Shown here: in pieces, positions 1 through 11,881 of the stretch
Layout: every line of letters begins with the position of its first letter
Numbering within the stretch: position 1 is the first letter of the stretch
Assembly: GCA_964017185.1 (NCBI GenBank)
Contig: OZ024884.1
Location: forward strand, 11,695,548 to 11,759,547
DNA: 64,000 nt
Direction of reading: 5' to 3'
DNA from: Rugalucina vietnamica
Lineage: Eukaryota > Mollusca > Bivalvia > Lucinida > Lucinidae
Notes under the pieces: model-generated
The model's input: only the letters and a program-made list of their open reading frames with translations
The model's database searches: none
Told to the model about the DNA's origin: nothing
Position numbers and translations under genes: made by a program

Positions 1-345
1 AATTGTTGTGTATGCAATTGATTGTGTGTTGAGAAATAAGATGATGTGCGCTATGAAACTGGATTATAGTGAGGAAGAGGTGCGCAGCGTCAACCTCACT
101 CGCTCGTCCTCACCCAACTGTGCTCAGAGGCAAGACACAGGTCAAGATATCTGGAGTTGGGTTTACCGTAACATTTTTAGTGCTTTGTCACGCTCTGCAT
201 GTTCCACAACATGTTGCTGTATCGCTTTCCAAACCATTGAATCAGATGATTTCTTCCGCTCATTCTTCCGGAAGTCTTTGCATTTCTGGACTAGGGAGAT
301 CCAGACACACAGGCTTTAATTTGGAATAACCTTTTCCTTAATGAA
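1..345. other. Unassigned stretch upstream of LINE fragment
   Basis: No supported gene. Short open frames here have no recognisable domain. It may be a more diverged part of the LINE that follows, but I see no conserved reverse-transcriptase motif. Confidence 0.3.
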
Positions 346-1257
346 TTGCTAGCCACAGCTGAAAAGCTCCATCTATCCTTTTATAGGTTTTGTTTAGAGA
401 CCTGTAAACTCCTGGAAAACAATGAAATAACCATCACTGTGAATGGACAAAAACTGAAAGTTGTTGATAAATTCACTTACATGGGAAGTACTCTTTCCAG
501 AGCAGTGCACATTGATGATGAGATCACTGCCAGAATTGTAAAAGCCAGGTGTGGCATTCGAAAGACTCCGTGCAAATGTCTGGGAGCGAAATGGAATCAA
601 TCTTGACACCAAGCTGAAGGTCTACACGGCTGTGGTACTGCCAACCCTCTTGTATGCATGTGAGACCTGGACAGTATACCAGCGTCATGCAAAGAGACTG
701 AACCATTTCCACTTAAGCTGTTTGAGAAAGCTGTTAAAAATCAAGTGGCAAGACAAGATTCCAGACACGGACGTCCTTGAAAAAGCAGGGATGCAAAGCA
801 CGCATAGTGTCTTAAAGCTACCACAGCTAAGGTGGACTGGCCATGTTATAAGAATGCTTGATGAGCGACTTCAAAAGAAAGTCTTCAGTGGAGAACTACA
901 AGAGGGAAAGCGCTCTCAAGGTGGCCAGAAGAAACGCTACAAAGACTCCCTCAAAGCCTCTCTGAAGGATTTCGACATACCAATTGGGTCTTGGGAACAG
1001 ACTGCACAGGAACGATCAAAGTGGCGAGGTTTCATCAACAAAGGAGCAACTCTCTATGAAAAAAGAGAATTTGTGAAGCTGAAAGAAAGCGCAGAGAACG
1101 CAAAGCCAATACCAATGGGCCACCAGCTGATTCCATGTCATTGACTTGCTCTTCTTGCAACCGACAGTTTAGAGCTAGAATTGGCCTAGTCAGTCATCAA
1201 AGAACTCACCAACACACACGAACCTATTTAAGAAATAATGACGGTCTTTCTCATTAG
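346..1257 (+). pseudogene. LINE ORF2 C-terminal fragment with terminal C2H2 knuckle (frameshifted)
   Basis: This is the C-terminal end of a non-LTR retrotransposon ORF2 protein, lacking the endonuclease and catalytic RT core. The first frame (from 346) carries the typical stretch with FTYMGSTLSRAVHIDDEITARI. Near 550 a +1 shift moves to a second frame with VYTAVVLPTLLYACETWTV, the post-RT region seen in many invertebrate LINEs, followed by LRWTGHVIRM. Near 1110-1140 another shift leads to CSSCNRQFRARIGLVSHQRTH, a perfect C-x2-C-x12-H-x3-H knuckle typical of the extreme C terminus of such LINEs, then a stop near 1257. At least two frameshifts plus 5' truncation make this a dead copy. Confidence 0.82.
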
Positions 1258-1417
1258 TGAGAGACGAACGACCATATGTACATGTGAACAAGTCATTGTA
1301 AAGTTGTAAAAATGCATGTAAACATCAGATTTGTTCCCAGTAATTACCGTCGGTGTCGGTAAGTGTGCTCGTTATAGCGTAGTATGTTTGATAGGAAAAT
1401 ATCCGTCCTCAATAAAT

Positions 1418-1651
1418 GAGCCACCTCGTGGGAAAACCAACAATGTGGTTTTCGAACAGGTCCAACACAAACCGGCCTGTACAAGCACAGAAAAGAGCTA
1501 GAAGCTTGAAAATTCGGATTTAAGTAGTAGAGGAACTGTACTATCCGAGTAGCGAAAACAAAGGCGCTGATCAGCTTCGCGGTCACCGCGAAGCTGATCT
1601 GCGCCTTTGTTTTCGCCTATGCAGACTGTTGGTTTTCCCATGGGGCGGCTC
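1418..1651. mobile_element. Family A hairpin MITE, copy 1
   Basis: Terminal inverted repeats read GAGCCACCTCGTGGGAAAAC and end in the complement GGGGCGGCTC. The centre is a long palindrome (AAAGGCGCTGATCAGCTTCG and complement) around 1562-1613. AAAT directly flanks both ends (1414-1417, 1652-1655), a likely 4-bp target duplication. The same element recurs at least seven more times in the window. Confidence 0.8.
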
Positions 1652-1655
1652 AAAT

Positions 1656-2416
1656 ATTCGTCGGAAGTCGAATAATGTCCATCGTTATAAAGAATTCTGA
1701 CTGTATTTGTGCACCTGAACAAGTCATTATACATAGACAACCAACCGGTCACATTGGTTCCAATCGCAATGATATAACCAATGATAGTGCATGGTTGGTT
1801 GAAGACTTTACTTAAATCGGTGCAAACCGGAGTTACAATGTAATCATTTGGTAATCGTTTGGCTCATCTGCTTTGATAAGGAGTACCAGTAAGCTATATT
1901 TGAGCAGAAAAGTAGATAAAAAAGATAAACACTACTGCCGAGCAATGTGGAAAGCTGACAAAACAGCCTCAGTCAAATGAAACTGGCCATAAAACAATGA
2001 CGAGTTGTTGTCATTAACGATGCGTTTTAAAATTTGCATATCGCAGTTGTGACAGTTAACAAGTTTATGATATTCATAAAAATTCAACTTTTATGACAAA
2101 ATCTTGACAATTGTTGCTTATATTTGTGACAAGTATATTAAGTTGTAAAGTGCGATGAAAATAAAATTTTAAATGAGTCCACACCCCAACGTTTAATACG
2201 TTCTTTGTTTACTTCTTTTTCTATTCTTTCTTTCTTTCCATGTTTGTTTTAGACAATAAATGTATAAAAAAAAAAGAAAAAACAAAAAAAAAAAAAAAAA
2301 ACTAGTTAGTTATTTTTTGGAGTTGGTTTCGCTGCGTTTATACGAATACCAATTCGAATCATATTTTCATTTTATGAAACAAATAATTCGAATTTTCTAA
2401 TTGGTTTTTCGAACAG
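1656..2416. other. Repeat-poor AT-rich stretch
   Basis: No gene seen. It contains a purine-rich/poly-A low-complexity tract at about 2268-2300 and a TTTCTTTC run near 2212-2240; otherwise I recognise nothing. Confidence 0.5.
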
Positions 2417-3392
2417 CACTGGTTCTCGCGAAAGTGGGCATTTTGAGTGGCGTAATAAAGATGATACTAATTGGACCAAAAAGATATTCAATGCACATCT
2501 TTTACTTGCTTCATATCTGTTGTAACGAATTTTGAAGTTTTTGCACTGTAAATATCACTCAGGTTCTAAACACAGGGGGCGACATAACAACACTTCTTTG
2601 TTTTGACTTGTATTCTACGAGTCAGGCATAGTAAACATTACGCAGTCTTGTATGAAAATGTGCAATCGCTAAAGATAATCATTTAGTGCTTCTTAACAGG
2701 ACTAAATACTGCTTTTGAAGTATGCAGCTAATTTACGGGTATTTAGAAAAATACATTTATTTTTTTCAGTCCGAAGAAGTACAAATATAATGTATTTTCA
2801 GACAAAAAGCAGTGTCAATTTCATAGAAAGCCTGCACTTTCATAAACCTACAAATAACAGGAAATCCTTTTGTCTAATGGATCATTGGACACAATGGCTG
2901 TTTTAAACATATAAAATTATAGTTCATCTAAAAGGCGAAATTGAGCTCTTGCTTGCGTCTTATTGTACCGATGGTTGTCCCGTAGAATACATGTACTTAT
3001 GATAAGTCACCATTGTTTCATTATTTGCTGGTCCCCAGCTTACACATAATCAATAGTGGAAATACAGGTAATCTCCCCAACCCCCGAGAAAATAATCAAT
3101 AATCCAGGGGGGGTGGTTACCTGAATCTTCAATACTGATTTCAATAAGCTGGGAACCAGTAGATAATGGAAAAAAGTGAATGTTCTAGTACAAAACAAAA
3201 ACAAACCAAAATAAATGAATAAAGTCGGCTTGAAAAAAAAATATCCGTGTAATTTAGACTCCCCCCCCCCCCCCTGACTGGGCTTGACAGAAGATCTACA
3301 TGTATACTTTTCATTTTTATGGTAAAACATCGAATGTGGGAACTACGCCGAGGCGTTTTAAAGTGTTCCCTCAATCTTTGCTTTGAGGTTTT

Positions 3393-3470
3393 GTACGAAG
3401 TCATGGATTTTGGGCACCCGTTTGAACCGCCTCGCTCATGCGAAACTAACATGTATCCACAATCAACGTT
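3393..3470. repeat. Family B MITE, decayed core
   Basis: GAACCGCCTCG, TATCCACAATC and flanking bases match the central palindrome of family B (GGGTACnCGTTAGAACCGCC and complement), but with many differences and no recognisable ends. Confidence 0.5.
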
Positions 3471-4029
3471 TTTTACAAGAGGAAGAAAAGATAAATCTCT
3501 TCTTTTTTCGACTGAAAATTATCATATTAACACGTGAGAAATCCATCCAGGTGGTATAGACCTGTAATGGACATGATTTAAGCAAAAATGTGAATAACAG
3601 AGGTACAGAACTGCGCATGCTAATCAAGGTCTTTGATGTTCGCTGGTCAGCAACTTCAACGTTGATTCAAGACATTATAAGACTGCTGAAAACCACTTGT
3701 CCTATTGAAGATGTTGACTACCATATTCGTACTAATTAGCGCACATACTCCAATAACCGCACACCCTAGACGTTTTTGAAAACAAAATACTCATAAGCGC
3801 ACATGGCTCGACAAACATATTATTAGTTTACACCTATTTTATACATAAATACCGTATCTAAACTTAACATTAATTGAGGAATCGCTGTTTTTAAACGAAT
3901 GAAACAAATGCATGACATCATCTGACAGTGATATTTTTACATACATGTAGTTATTTCAGCAACTTTTATGTGTTGTTTCCATTCGTAGTGTGCGCTAATT
4001 AGAACGATATTTAGTTACCTTCCCTGTCA

Positions 4030-4690
4030 CACACTCACGTGTTGGAGCTACTAGTTAACCTCCGGCCACCTTTTTGGTGAACTCTTAGCAACTCGTATAG
4101 AAGTCGCCATATGTCGGCGGTTGTTGTACACAAGTTTTCTAAATTCGTAGCAACTCGTAGCTGTCGTGGAAAGGATTAAAATTCTCGTAACAACTCGTAG
4201 CAACTCACTGTGTAAAAGTGGGCGGGACATGGGTGGATCATAACTCATACTGATCTAGTAGCTTATTGACAGAACTCGTAGTAGTGTCGTGGGGTGTCGT
4301 GCGTTGTCGGCGTCTTGTCATATATGGCAAGTAACCTATGAGTTAACTACGAGTTGCTACCATATTCAAGGCGCCTTCTCGCGAGTTGCTACGACATCTC
4401 GCGGGTTTACTACGACATTCTTACGAGTGTCCGCGAGTTTCCACGACTTATATCGTATGAAAGTCGTGTAGTACTCATAAGAGATTATAATTCGTTGCAA
4501 CTCGTGCGACAAGCGGAGAGTTATGATTTGAGTTAAATCGTAGCATGTCGTAGCTTCAACTCGTGAGCTATGTGTGACAGCTTCTATTTTTTCCAACTTA
4601 ACACGTGGCAACTCGCACGACATGCGCCGACATATAACTCGTACCAACTCGTAGCATGTCGCAGCTTCAACTCATGACAGGCCCTTTTAA
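4030..4690. repeat. Cluster of degenerate CAACTCGTAGC repeats in both orientations
   Basis: The words CAACTCGTAGC, ACGAGTTGCTACGAC and variants (AACTCGTG, GTCGTAGC, CGACATGCG) recur more than fifteen times without a fixed period. Direct copies dominate before about 4280, complement copies dominate 4337-4480, and direct copies return after 4495. The strand switch could let the stretch fold. Flanking TTAATTAGCrCACA words at about 3735 and 4750 are inverted, so this may be the body of a small element. Confidence 0.6.
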
Positions 4691-6414
4691 CTTTTCTTTA
4701 AGTTATTTTGAAAAGTTATAATTACCTTTAAGTGCACTGTGTAGCGTGTGTGCTAATTAACTGTATCTGGCACCTCTATTGAGTATTACATGGAGTGCGT
4801 GCGCAAAAGATCGACATCCAAAAACTAAAAGTTCTGGCTCAAAAAATTGGTTTATAGGGATTTTTTTTAGCAAATTAGAACGAATACGATATATTTTGTA
4901 TTCTATTTTGTACATAAGCAACGTATTTTACGGGACACTCTGCTCGAGCTTAATGAAATATATTGACACGCATTTGAATACCCACACAAAATTCCTATCA
5001 GAATAACCGATTTCATTTATCAATAAATTCGAGCAGCTCAACCCGAAATGCATTCTTCCGGCAATTTATGTATTGCACCGGCCATATGCTGAATCCAAAG
5101 TATACACACTATTGAGCACACAGCATAGCATCGATTTTTGTGTAATTAAAATCATACGTAATGATTGACACTATTCCGTGCATAGTTGTCTCGTGGATAA
5201 ATAAGCATCTCGTTAAAAAGAAATTTCCACCTGTTTTATGGATAGTTTTTGTTTTCACAACCGCTTTCAGCTTCTAGCAGCTTCGAAAATGGTGGTCCGA
5301 CCACCGATTATGACGTAAATTTCTGTTTGATATACGGTCAGCCAAAGCCATTGTCCCGTAGAATACGTCCCGTAAAATACAAACATATTTTCAGATTCAT
5401 TTCCGACGAGCCGTAGTATACAAAAAATATGAAATGTCTGTAGTGACCAACACGGGTTCTCTCCCTTTCACTATAGGGACGGAGCCATAACTATGACTAA
5501 GCACTTCCTTACTATTGATGGGCTCGTAGAATACAACAGAAAAATACGACTCATAATAAAGAATGCGGCATCATACCCAACGATAAGTTTTAAAAACTGC
5601 CATTAAAATACTTTCATTTTTTGTCGAGATAAGCGTTAGTGACTCTCTGGTGAAAACAATCAACATGATTGTCTTTTTTTGAAAGAATCTATTGAAGCTT
5701 TTATATCTGGGCTCGTAGAATACACCAAAGGCAATGACAAATATACTTTGATTCTGTTTATTTCCATTTATCTCTGGTGATTGGGCATTTATTAAGGATC
5801 AGAACAATACTTCTGTAGTAACATTTTCCGAGCGTGTCTGGCTGTTTTAATGCAAAAAGTCAGTCAATAATAACTAAGTGAGAAACGACCCATTTAACTA
5901 TGACATTGTGATTAAATAGGGACCTTGCATCAACACACGCTAGCATACGTACCTTTCGGTATGTTAGACTCATATTTTCTGTTCAAATATTTCAATACGA
6001 GGTAGATACTTCGAAACGCAATCTTAATTCAGGTTACCTATTCATTAAAGTAGCATAAGATGTGCATTTTACGCTATGACGCCATTTGGTCCACTTTCGC
6101 GAGAACTGGTGACAGGTTTTTGTGCGTTGACATTTTATTTCTTTCATTCATTCTATCGTCAGTGTGCAATTTTGGCAACCGAATACATTTTAAATCGCAT
6201 TTTTTTAATTTTTTTTTTAAAATCGCATAGTAGCAAATATGCCAAGTGATAGTATGTGAAATTTAAATGTTTTGAGTTTATCAAACAGGGGCTAGCCTAA
6301 TTAACCCCTCCCTCTCAAACACACGCCGACCATCTGCGTCCATTTCTTTTATTTTGACTGCCTCCCGGAGTGGGTACTCCCATATTAAAGCAGTTCGGGT
6401 ATGTGCCACCGTAA

Positions 6415-6590
6415 AGCCGCCTTTTTTGAGTTTTATTAGCTCTGAATGCACCTACTTTTTCAGTTCGATTAGCTCTAAAAGCACCCACTTTTTCTGAATG
6501 CACCCATTTTTTCCAGTTCGAGCAGCTCTAAAGGTACAACTTTTACCGTTTTTCAGCTCTGAAAGCACCCACTTTTTCAGTTTGATCATT
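6415..6590. repeat. Degenerate tandem repeat, about 40-45 bp unit
   Basis: The phrase CAGTTCGATTAGCTCTGAAAG followed by CACCCACTTTTT recurs four to five times with variation. A 62-residue minus-strand open frame over it is only the translated repeat. Confidence 0.6.
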
Positions 6591-6599
6591 AACATAGGG

Positions 6600-8104
6600 C
6601 GGCACATGCATACCCATTTTATATGTGAGAACCCCCACCCTCGGATTACCTACTGGAAAAAGTGAGTTAGATTTACTATGGATCAAAGAGACATTTATGA
6701 TTTTGTTTTGATTTACACGTATCTAAATGGCGTATAAATGATAATTCAAACGGTCACCTCTCGTTGGTATCATAAGGAACGTATTGTCTGTGTAAGTATA
6801 AGCAATGCACACGGGTAAACCGCCACATGGTATTTTCACAGAATAAGCGTAACTACGTGTAAATTATAAAGCTTATGTCTCGGCATAACATGTTCTGTAT
6901 TGGCTGGGCCAATAAACGTCACCAAAATTAAAAATAGCATTTAGTGTTACTGCCTACTCAATCATAAACTCACCGTTTCTGGCAAATTGGGTATCTTGTC
7001 CAAAGCACATGGTCAAAGTCAAACTGATGTATAAACAATTGAGTACGTAATCCACACACGAAAATCCCATTTTTCCTACTTTACCAAATATATCCTAGCA
7101 CTTTACACAAAATTATTAATGTCATTCATTTTAAGATAAATTTGGCGTTTTAGAATATTTTGACGTTTTAATGTTTAAGACGAATTTGCGTCTGTTCACG
7201 TTATATCGTTTTAAACTAACATAAATCTATTTTCAAGGTTCTCCCTGAATTTTGATGCAACGTTTTCATAATAATAAACAACACCGAAGTCACTCATTTA
7301 ATTAGAATTTTAACAATTTTCTGTTAATCCTAACTTTATCAAATGCGGTGTCCTGAAATGCCACACTAAGTACAAAATGCATCGCTTCATGAGAAAGTCG
7401 GTTTTTTTGAATATGCAAAAAGCAAATTTATATGCGCGGATATAACAGAGCAGCCGATCAGCTCCATGGTTTCGCTACAGTTTTCTGCATGTCTGAGACA
7501 AAATTTTCCCTATCCCCTAGGCATCTAACCATCTTCTATGACTTTCGCGGTAACGTTTGTTCTTCCTGATCCTTAACCTCGGACAGGTTTTCCCATATCG
7601 TAATTCAAAATGACATTCAAAACTCCGAATTCTCCGAATTCAGTGAGACAGATAAGCTTGGTCATGCACTTGATGTCTTCTCCGTGTAAAAATATTAGAT
7701 AGATATAATACATGTAGAAACAAGAGTAGATGAATATATGCTTTTGATAGAAACTATGTATGATGATAATGATTTATTAATATGCTTAAAGCAAATATAG
7801 TCAGCATTCATGGGCAGCATTAGGGCTAACAGCTTTGGCGTGTTTTTGTTATATTGAAGCCTTTTGTTTGAAGCAAAAGTTTTCAGTGTGAAATGCTTTT
7901 AACCAAACATTAATTATGACGATTATTTTAGTCGCAGTTGCATAGACGACTCAAGAATCAAGATGCTAGTCAATTTTTCATGTAAAGCATTTAAATTTTA
8001 GCTCTTTGGGCCTTTCGTGAAACGCGTAAAAGCACTATTTTCGTTTTTGTTATAGTCGTAGTTAAAATGTTTCCTACGCATGTATGCATAATATCAACTC
8101 ATGC
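6600..8104. other. No recognisable feature
   Basis: AT-rich sequence with no open frame of note, no match to the window's repeat families and no RNA gene that I can support. Confidence 0.5.
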
Positions 8105-8290
8105 CTTAGAATAATAAGGTACAAGTAGGCAAAGATCAGGAAAAGGCGCAATCAGAAAAAGATTCCCACTCCAAAAACCGAGGTGGGAAAAAACCAAACT
8201 AACAATCAGGTACTTATACCATGAAACATATCGTAAGCCGAATGAGCAGCTATTTTCCCAATAGGTGGCCACTCAGTTACCTTAACTTAA
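8105..8290 (-). repeat. Family G repeat, partial copy
   Basis: Complement of the 3' half of the repeat found at 9905-10250 and 61888-62232. Shared blocks include AGGTACAAGTAGGCAAAGATC, CCAAAAACCGAGGTGGGAAA and CGTAAGCCGAATGAGCAGC. Confidence 0.7.
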
Positions 8291-8319
8291 CTAAAAATAT
8301 GAAAACATACATCATGATG

Positions 8320-8494
8320 CATTACGAAAACCTGCTCATGCAATATACAGAGATTTTTTAAGTTGTAAAAAATGAAAATTTCATCAGAAAATATTTGATA
8401 TTTTTCTTATTTTTGCTCAAAACATAGATTGTGGGTACACGTTAGAGCCGCCTCGACGAGGCGGTTCTAACGAGTACCCACAATCTATGTTTTG
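8320..8494. mobile_element. Family B MITE, left part (split)
   Basis: Starts with CATTACGAAAACCTGCTCATG and includes the complete central palindrome. It is interrupted at TTTTG (8490-8494) by the 3.1 kb zinc-finger element and resumes at 11626. Confidence 0.8.
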
Positions 8495-9377
8495 CACGCC
8501 TACCAAACGATCAAATACTTCTCCACTGGTGCATATAGGAAAATCGATTTGATTGTAACATGGTGAAGGATTAGATGACACAAAAAGGTAAACACGCTTT
8601 GCATACTCTGTATTTTTTGCGCAAAATATTTTTTTTAAGGAAAGAAGTCAAAAATCGGGGAATACAATTCCCCGTAATAATGACTTCTACGCTTTCTATG
8701 ACAAGCTGAGGTCAAATGCTTCGCGCATTTTTCGTTTAATTCATCAAAAACTACATACGAGTAGCTAGAAGACATTGAAAACTCGCGAAAACTGATGATA
8801 AATAGGTAGCTAATTTAATTCTGAAGCCGGATAAGTTCTGACGGCTATCACGTACACACGGCATGCACAAACAGGTATATTTTGGAAGATTATTTCAGCT
8901 GATAATGTAGCAGGACCGAGAAAACCCAGAGGGAACTGCCGAAAATTGTCGGTCAACAATTCGATCTATAAAAATGATAATGAAAATGTTTGCCAAAACA
9001 AAATCTTTAACACGCCTCTAAAAGTCTGGAAATGCATAAATGTTCTTTAATTCGTGCTTTTCTGATCATATAGCAGCGGCGACCAATGTGGGTTTCATAA
9101 TTAGTCGTACTTGCAATGAAAATTCATATCAGCTCCAAATTTGCAGGTGCATAGGCTTTCTCTACAAATAGTATGCTTGCTTACCATTTATATGGCCTCG
9201 AACATGTCTAAAATACCATTTTACGTGTTTTTGATTTTCTTTTCAGCTTTGGAATGCACTCCTGGTCGATTTTCTCCGGTGTAGCATTTGATCGTCCGGT
9301 GAAAAATTCGATCGTTGAATGTATATGTCTTGATTTAAACGCCCTTTCTTAGTGTTGCCGCACGTATTGTAATCATA
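8495..9377. repeat. Left long inverted arm of the zinc-finger element
   Basis: Complementary to 10745-11625. Conserved blocks include AATCGGGGAATACAATTCC, GTCAACAATTCGATCTATA and GGAATGCACTCCTGG. Confidence 0.85.
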
Positions 9378-9904
9378 ACAGACAAAACTCTGATTTAAAT
9401 AGACAATGTCACGCTGCATTGTCTCACTATATCTTTAATACATGAGTTATTGATCCAATTAGCGAGCAGCGTTATTCTTTAAACATGCAATCTGTGATGC
9501 TATGATGAACTGATAAACTCTCGATGGATAGAAACAGCGGCTGTTGTTTCGAGGACGATATCTTACATATTCACAACGCACTGAAATGATCCTGTCATTT
9601 TAAGAAACCAATTCCTTCAAATACATAATACAAACTTCTTTGTTGACAGTTAAGCTTAAATTTTTGCGACAGGTTTATGGGGTTTTAATCCAATCATGAG
9701 TGATAACTACGCTGCCTTCTTTAATTGCACGCCGGTGGGTCAGGCGTCAGACTCTATGATGGCACCGACTTAATCTCTACTGTCCTCGTTTTTGATTCAA
9801 CATGGCGGTTATCATGGTATATGTTTGTCCTTGATGATTCATTGACTAGATGGAGAATCACCACTTGGACAGAACAACTAACTTAATTTTATGAACCGCT
9901 ACAG

Positions 9905-10250
9905 AAGTTTAGGGGTAGAATATGGCCATGTAAAGTACATTTAAACCCGCCAGTAATTTGATATTACTGATCGTTCCAAGGCGATACGTCTGTGGAGGTT
10001 ATATGTGTTTTTATTTTTATTTGTTTTATGTTTTGGAGTAGAATTTTATGCTGCTTGAACCTTATGTACGTATTCCTAGTTTTAGTGAAGTTCCTGGCCG
10101 CCTGATGTCAAATAGCTGCTCACTCGGCTTACGATAAGTTTTCTAAGTATAAGTACCTGAGTGTCAATTTAGTCTTTTCCCTCCTCGGTTTTTGGGGTGG
10201 GAATTTCTTTCTGGTTGCACCTTTTCCTGATCATTTGCCTCCTTGTACCT
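9905..10250 (+). repeat. Family G repeat inside the zinc-finger element
   Basis: About 345 bases similar to 61888-62232: GGCCaTGTAAA, TTTAAACCCGCCAGTAA, TTACTGATCGTTCCAAG, then GGTTTTTGGnGTGGGAAT and a TTGTACCTT end. It lies just upstream of the zinc-finger ORF, probably in an intron or leader. The family is unclassified. Confidence 0.7.
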
Positions 10251-10307
10251 TATTTATAGTTTATCATCCTGTCTACGTGCATTTTATTCGTCTGTTTTTG
10301 TTTACAG

Positions 10308-10772
10308 ATGTCTGGTAAAAAGCCACCTACAAGTAGTCACACATGTGCCACATGTAATAAAGTTTTCTCAAAGAAATCATTTCTTAAGACACACATACGG
10401 TATATGCATAAAAATAAACAAGAAGATTGCCAGTTCTGCAACAGGTCTTTTCGGACAAAATCAAACCGAAAACGGCACGAGGATGTTGTGCATAGGCAAA
10501 TTAAGAGACATGTGTGTCAGGATTGTGGCGAAGGCTTCGCATCCAAATACCAGTTAAGTGGCCACAGAAGAGACAGCCACAACGTCGAAAAGCTCAAATG
10601 TCACATGTGCAAAAAGTCATTCAGCTATGCAAGCAATCTGACACAACATCAGCAAATATGTTCGGCCAAGCCGAAAGAAACCAAAAGGAACTCACATGAC
10701 TGCCAGCAATGCGGGAAAAAAATCTCCACAGACCGATACCTATTATTACTACAATGCGTGAGACAACACTAA
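10308..10772 (+). CDS. C2H2 zinc-finger protein carried by the long-TIR element (154 aa)
   Basis: A small predicted nucleic-acid-binding protein. Three classical fingers are visible: CATCNKVF...HIRYMH (about residues 13-34), CQFCNRSF...HEDVVH (about 41-62) and CQDCGEGF...HRRDSH (about 70-91). A fourth, CHMCKKSFSY...HQQIC, ends in Cys instead of His. A fifth, CQQCGKKISTDRYLLLLQCVRQH, has lost its first His. The ATG is directly preceded by a pyrimidine tract and TTTACAG, a good 3' splice site, so translation may start in a second exon behind a non-coding leader. There is no transposase, THAP, BED or nuclease domain. The final residues are encoded in the inverted repeat arm, which ties the gene to the element. 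It could be a captured host finger gene, the DNA-binding half of a lost transposase, or a regulator of the element; I cannot decide which. Confidence 0.7.
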   Translation: MSGKKPPTSSHTCATCNKVFSKKSFLKTHIRYMHKNKQEDCQFCNRSFRTKSNRKRHEDVVHRQIKRHVCQDCGEGFASKYQLSGHRRDSHNVEKLKCHMCKKSFSYASNLTQHQQICSAKPKETKRNSHDCQQCGKKISTDRYLLLLQCVRQH

Positions 10773-11625
10773 GAACATGCGTTTAACAGGCATACACAAT
10801 CCCCGATCGAATTTTTCACCAGACGATCTAATGCTTCACCGGAGAAAATCGACCAGGAGTGCATTCCAAATATGAAAAAAAAAATCCAAAACACTGAAAA
10901 TGATATTTTGGACATGTACGAGGCCATAGAAATAGTTAGAAAGCATACTATTTGTAGAGAAAGCCTTTGCAGCTGCAAATTTGGAGTTGGTATAAATTTT
11001 CACTGCAAGAACGACTAATTATGAAACCCATGTGTATCGCCGGTGCTATATGATCAGACAAGCACGAATTAAAGAACATTTATGCATTTCAAGACTTTTT
11101 GAGACGAGTTAAAGATTTTGTTATGACAAACATTTTCACTATCATTTTTATAGATCGAATTGTTGACCAACAATGTTCGGCAGTTCCCTCGGGGTTTTCT
11201 CGGCTCTGCTACATTGTCAGCTGAAATTTCCTTCAAAAATATACCTGGATGTGCATGCCGTGTGTGCGTGATGGTCGTAAGAACTTGTGACCGGCTTCAG
11301 AATTAAATAAGCTTCCTATTTATCATCAGTTTTCGCGAGTTTTCAATATCTTCTAGCTACTCGTGTGTAGTTTTTGATGAATTAAACTAAAATGCGTGAA
11401 GTATATGACCTCAGCTTGACACCACAAGCGTAGAAGTAAATATTACGGGGAATTGTATTCCCCGATTTTTCACTTTTTTCCTTAAAAATGTATTTTGTGC
11501 AAAAAAGATAAGAGTATGTAAAATATGTCTACCTTTATGCGTCATCTAATCCTTCACCATGTAACAATCGAATCGATTTTACTATATGCACCGGTGGAGA
11601 AGTATTTGATCGTTTGGTAGGCGTG
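10745..11625. repeat. Right long inverted arm of the zinc-finger element
   Basis: Complement of 8495-9377. The arm begins inside the last codons of the zinc-finger ORF and ends GGTAGGCGTG before TTTTG. Confidence 0.85.
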
Positions 11626-11728
11626 TTTTGGAACAAAACTAAGAGAGATATGTAAACCTCTGCATAATCCAGTTTTGCACATATAAAAGTGGGGTGTAAG
11701 GACATTGTATGGACATGTTTTTCTGGTG
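11626..11728. mobile_element. Family B MITE, right part (split)
   Basis: Resumes at TTTTGGAACAAAACTAAG and continues through AGTGGGGTGTAAGG to ATGGACATGTTTTTCTGGTG, the expected B end. It completes the copy begun at 8320. Confidence 0.75.
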
Positions 11729-11881
11729 GAGTTTCTTATATTTTTGTTTTCTTTTTATCATCTCAAATAGAGTACAATGTTACTAACAGTTGTTAATTAA
11801 ATTTGACGATAGATAATCGGACAAGTGGACTCAGGTTTATGTCAAAATTATGCATATAATTAGAAACACTAACTATAAAAT

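Larger units (their letters stand above)
2417..6111. mobile_element. Candidate 3.7 kb DNA element with short TIRs
   Basis: The left end CACTGGTTCTCGCGAAAGTG matches the complement of the right end (6091-6111) for about 21 bases. Weaker inner similarity follows on both sides (GGCGTaAT..., AATGCACATCTT). ACAG precedes the left end (2413-2416) and follows the right end (6112-6115), a possible 4-bp duplication. Inside are scattered CTCGTAGAATAC motifs (2618 complement, 2979, 5355, 5523, 5712), a decayed family B core and the CGTAGCAACTCG cluster. There is no transposase-like ORF, so it would be non-autonomous. Confidence 0.5.
8495..11625. mobile_element. 3.1 kb element with ~0.88 kb inverted terminal repeats and a zinc-finger ORF
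   Basis: Ends read CACGCCTACCAAACGATCAA on the left and the exact complement on the right. The arms (8495-9377 and 10745-11625) stay alignable for about 880 bases with clear divergence. Both ends are flanked by TTTTG (8490-8494; 11626-11630), and the flanks rejoin as one family B MITE, so this is a real insertion with a 5-bp target duplication. The interior holds a family G repeat and the zinc-finger ORF at 10308-10772, whose last codons lie in the right arm. No transposase is recognisable. The superfamily is unassigned; the 5-bp duplication and CAC start are shared with Transib, but nothing else supports that. Confidence 0.8.

Noticed and set aside
6315..6503. 62-residue minus-strand frame with repeated EKVGAFRAN
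   Set aside because: Translation of the degenerate tandem repeat at 6415-6590.
10308..10772. Zinc-finger ORF as an ordinary host gene
   Set aside because: Its 3' end lies within the inverted repeat arm and the whole region has transposon borders; more likely element cargo, though host origin is not excluded.
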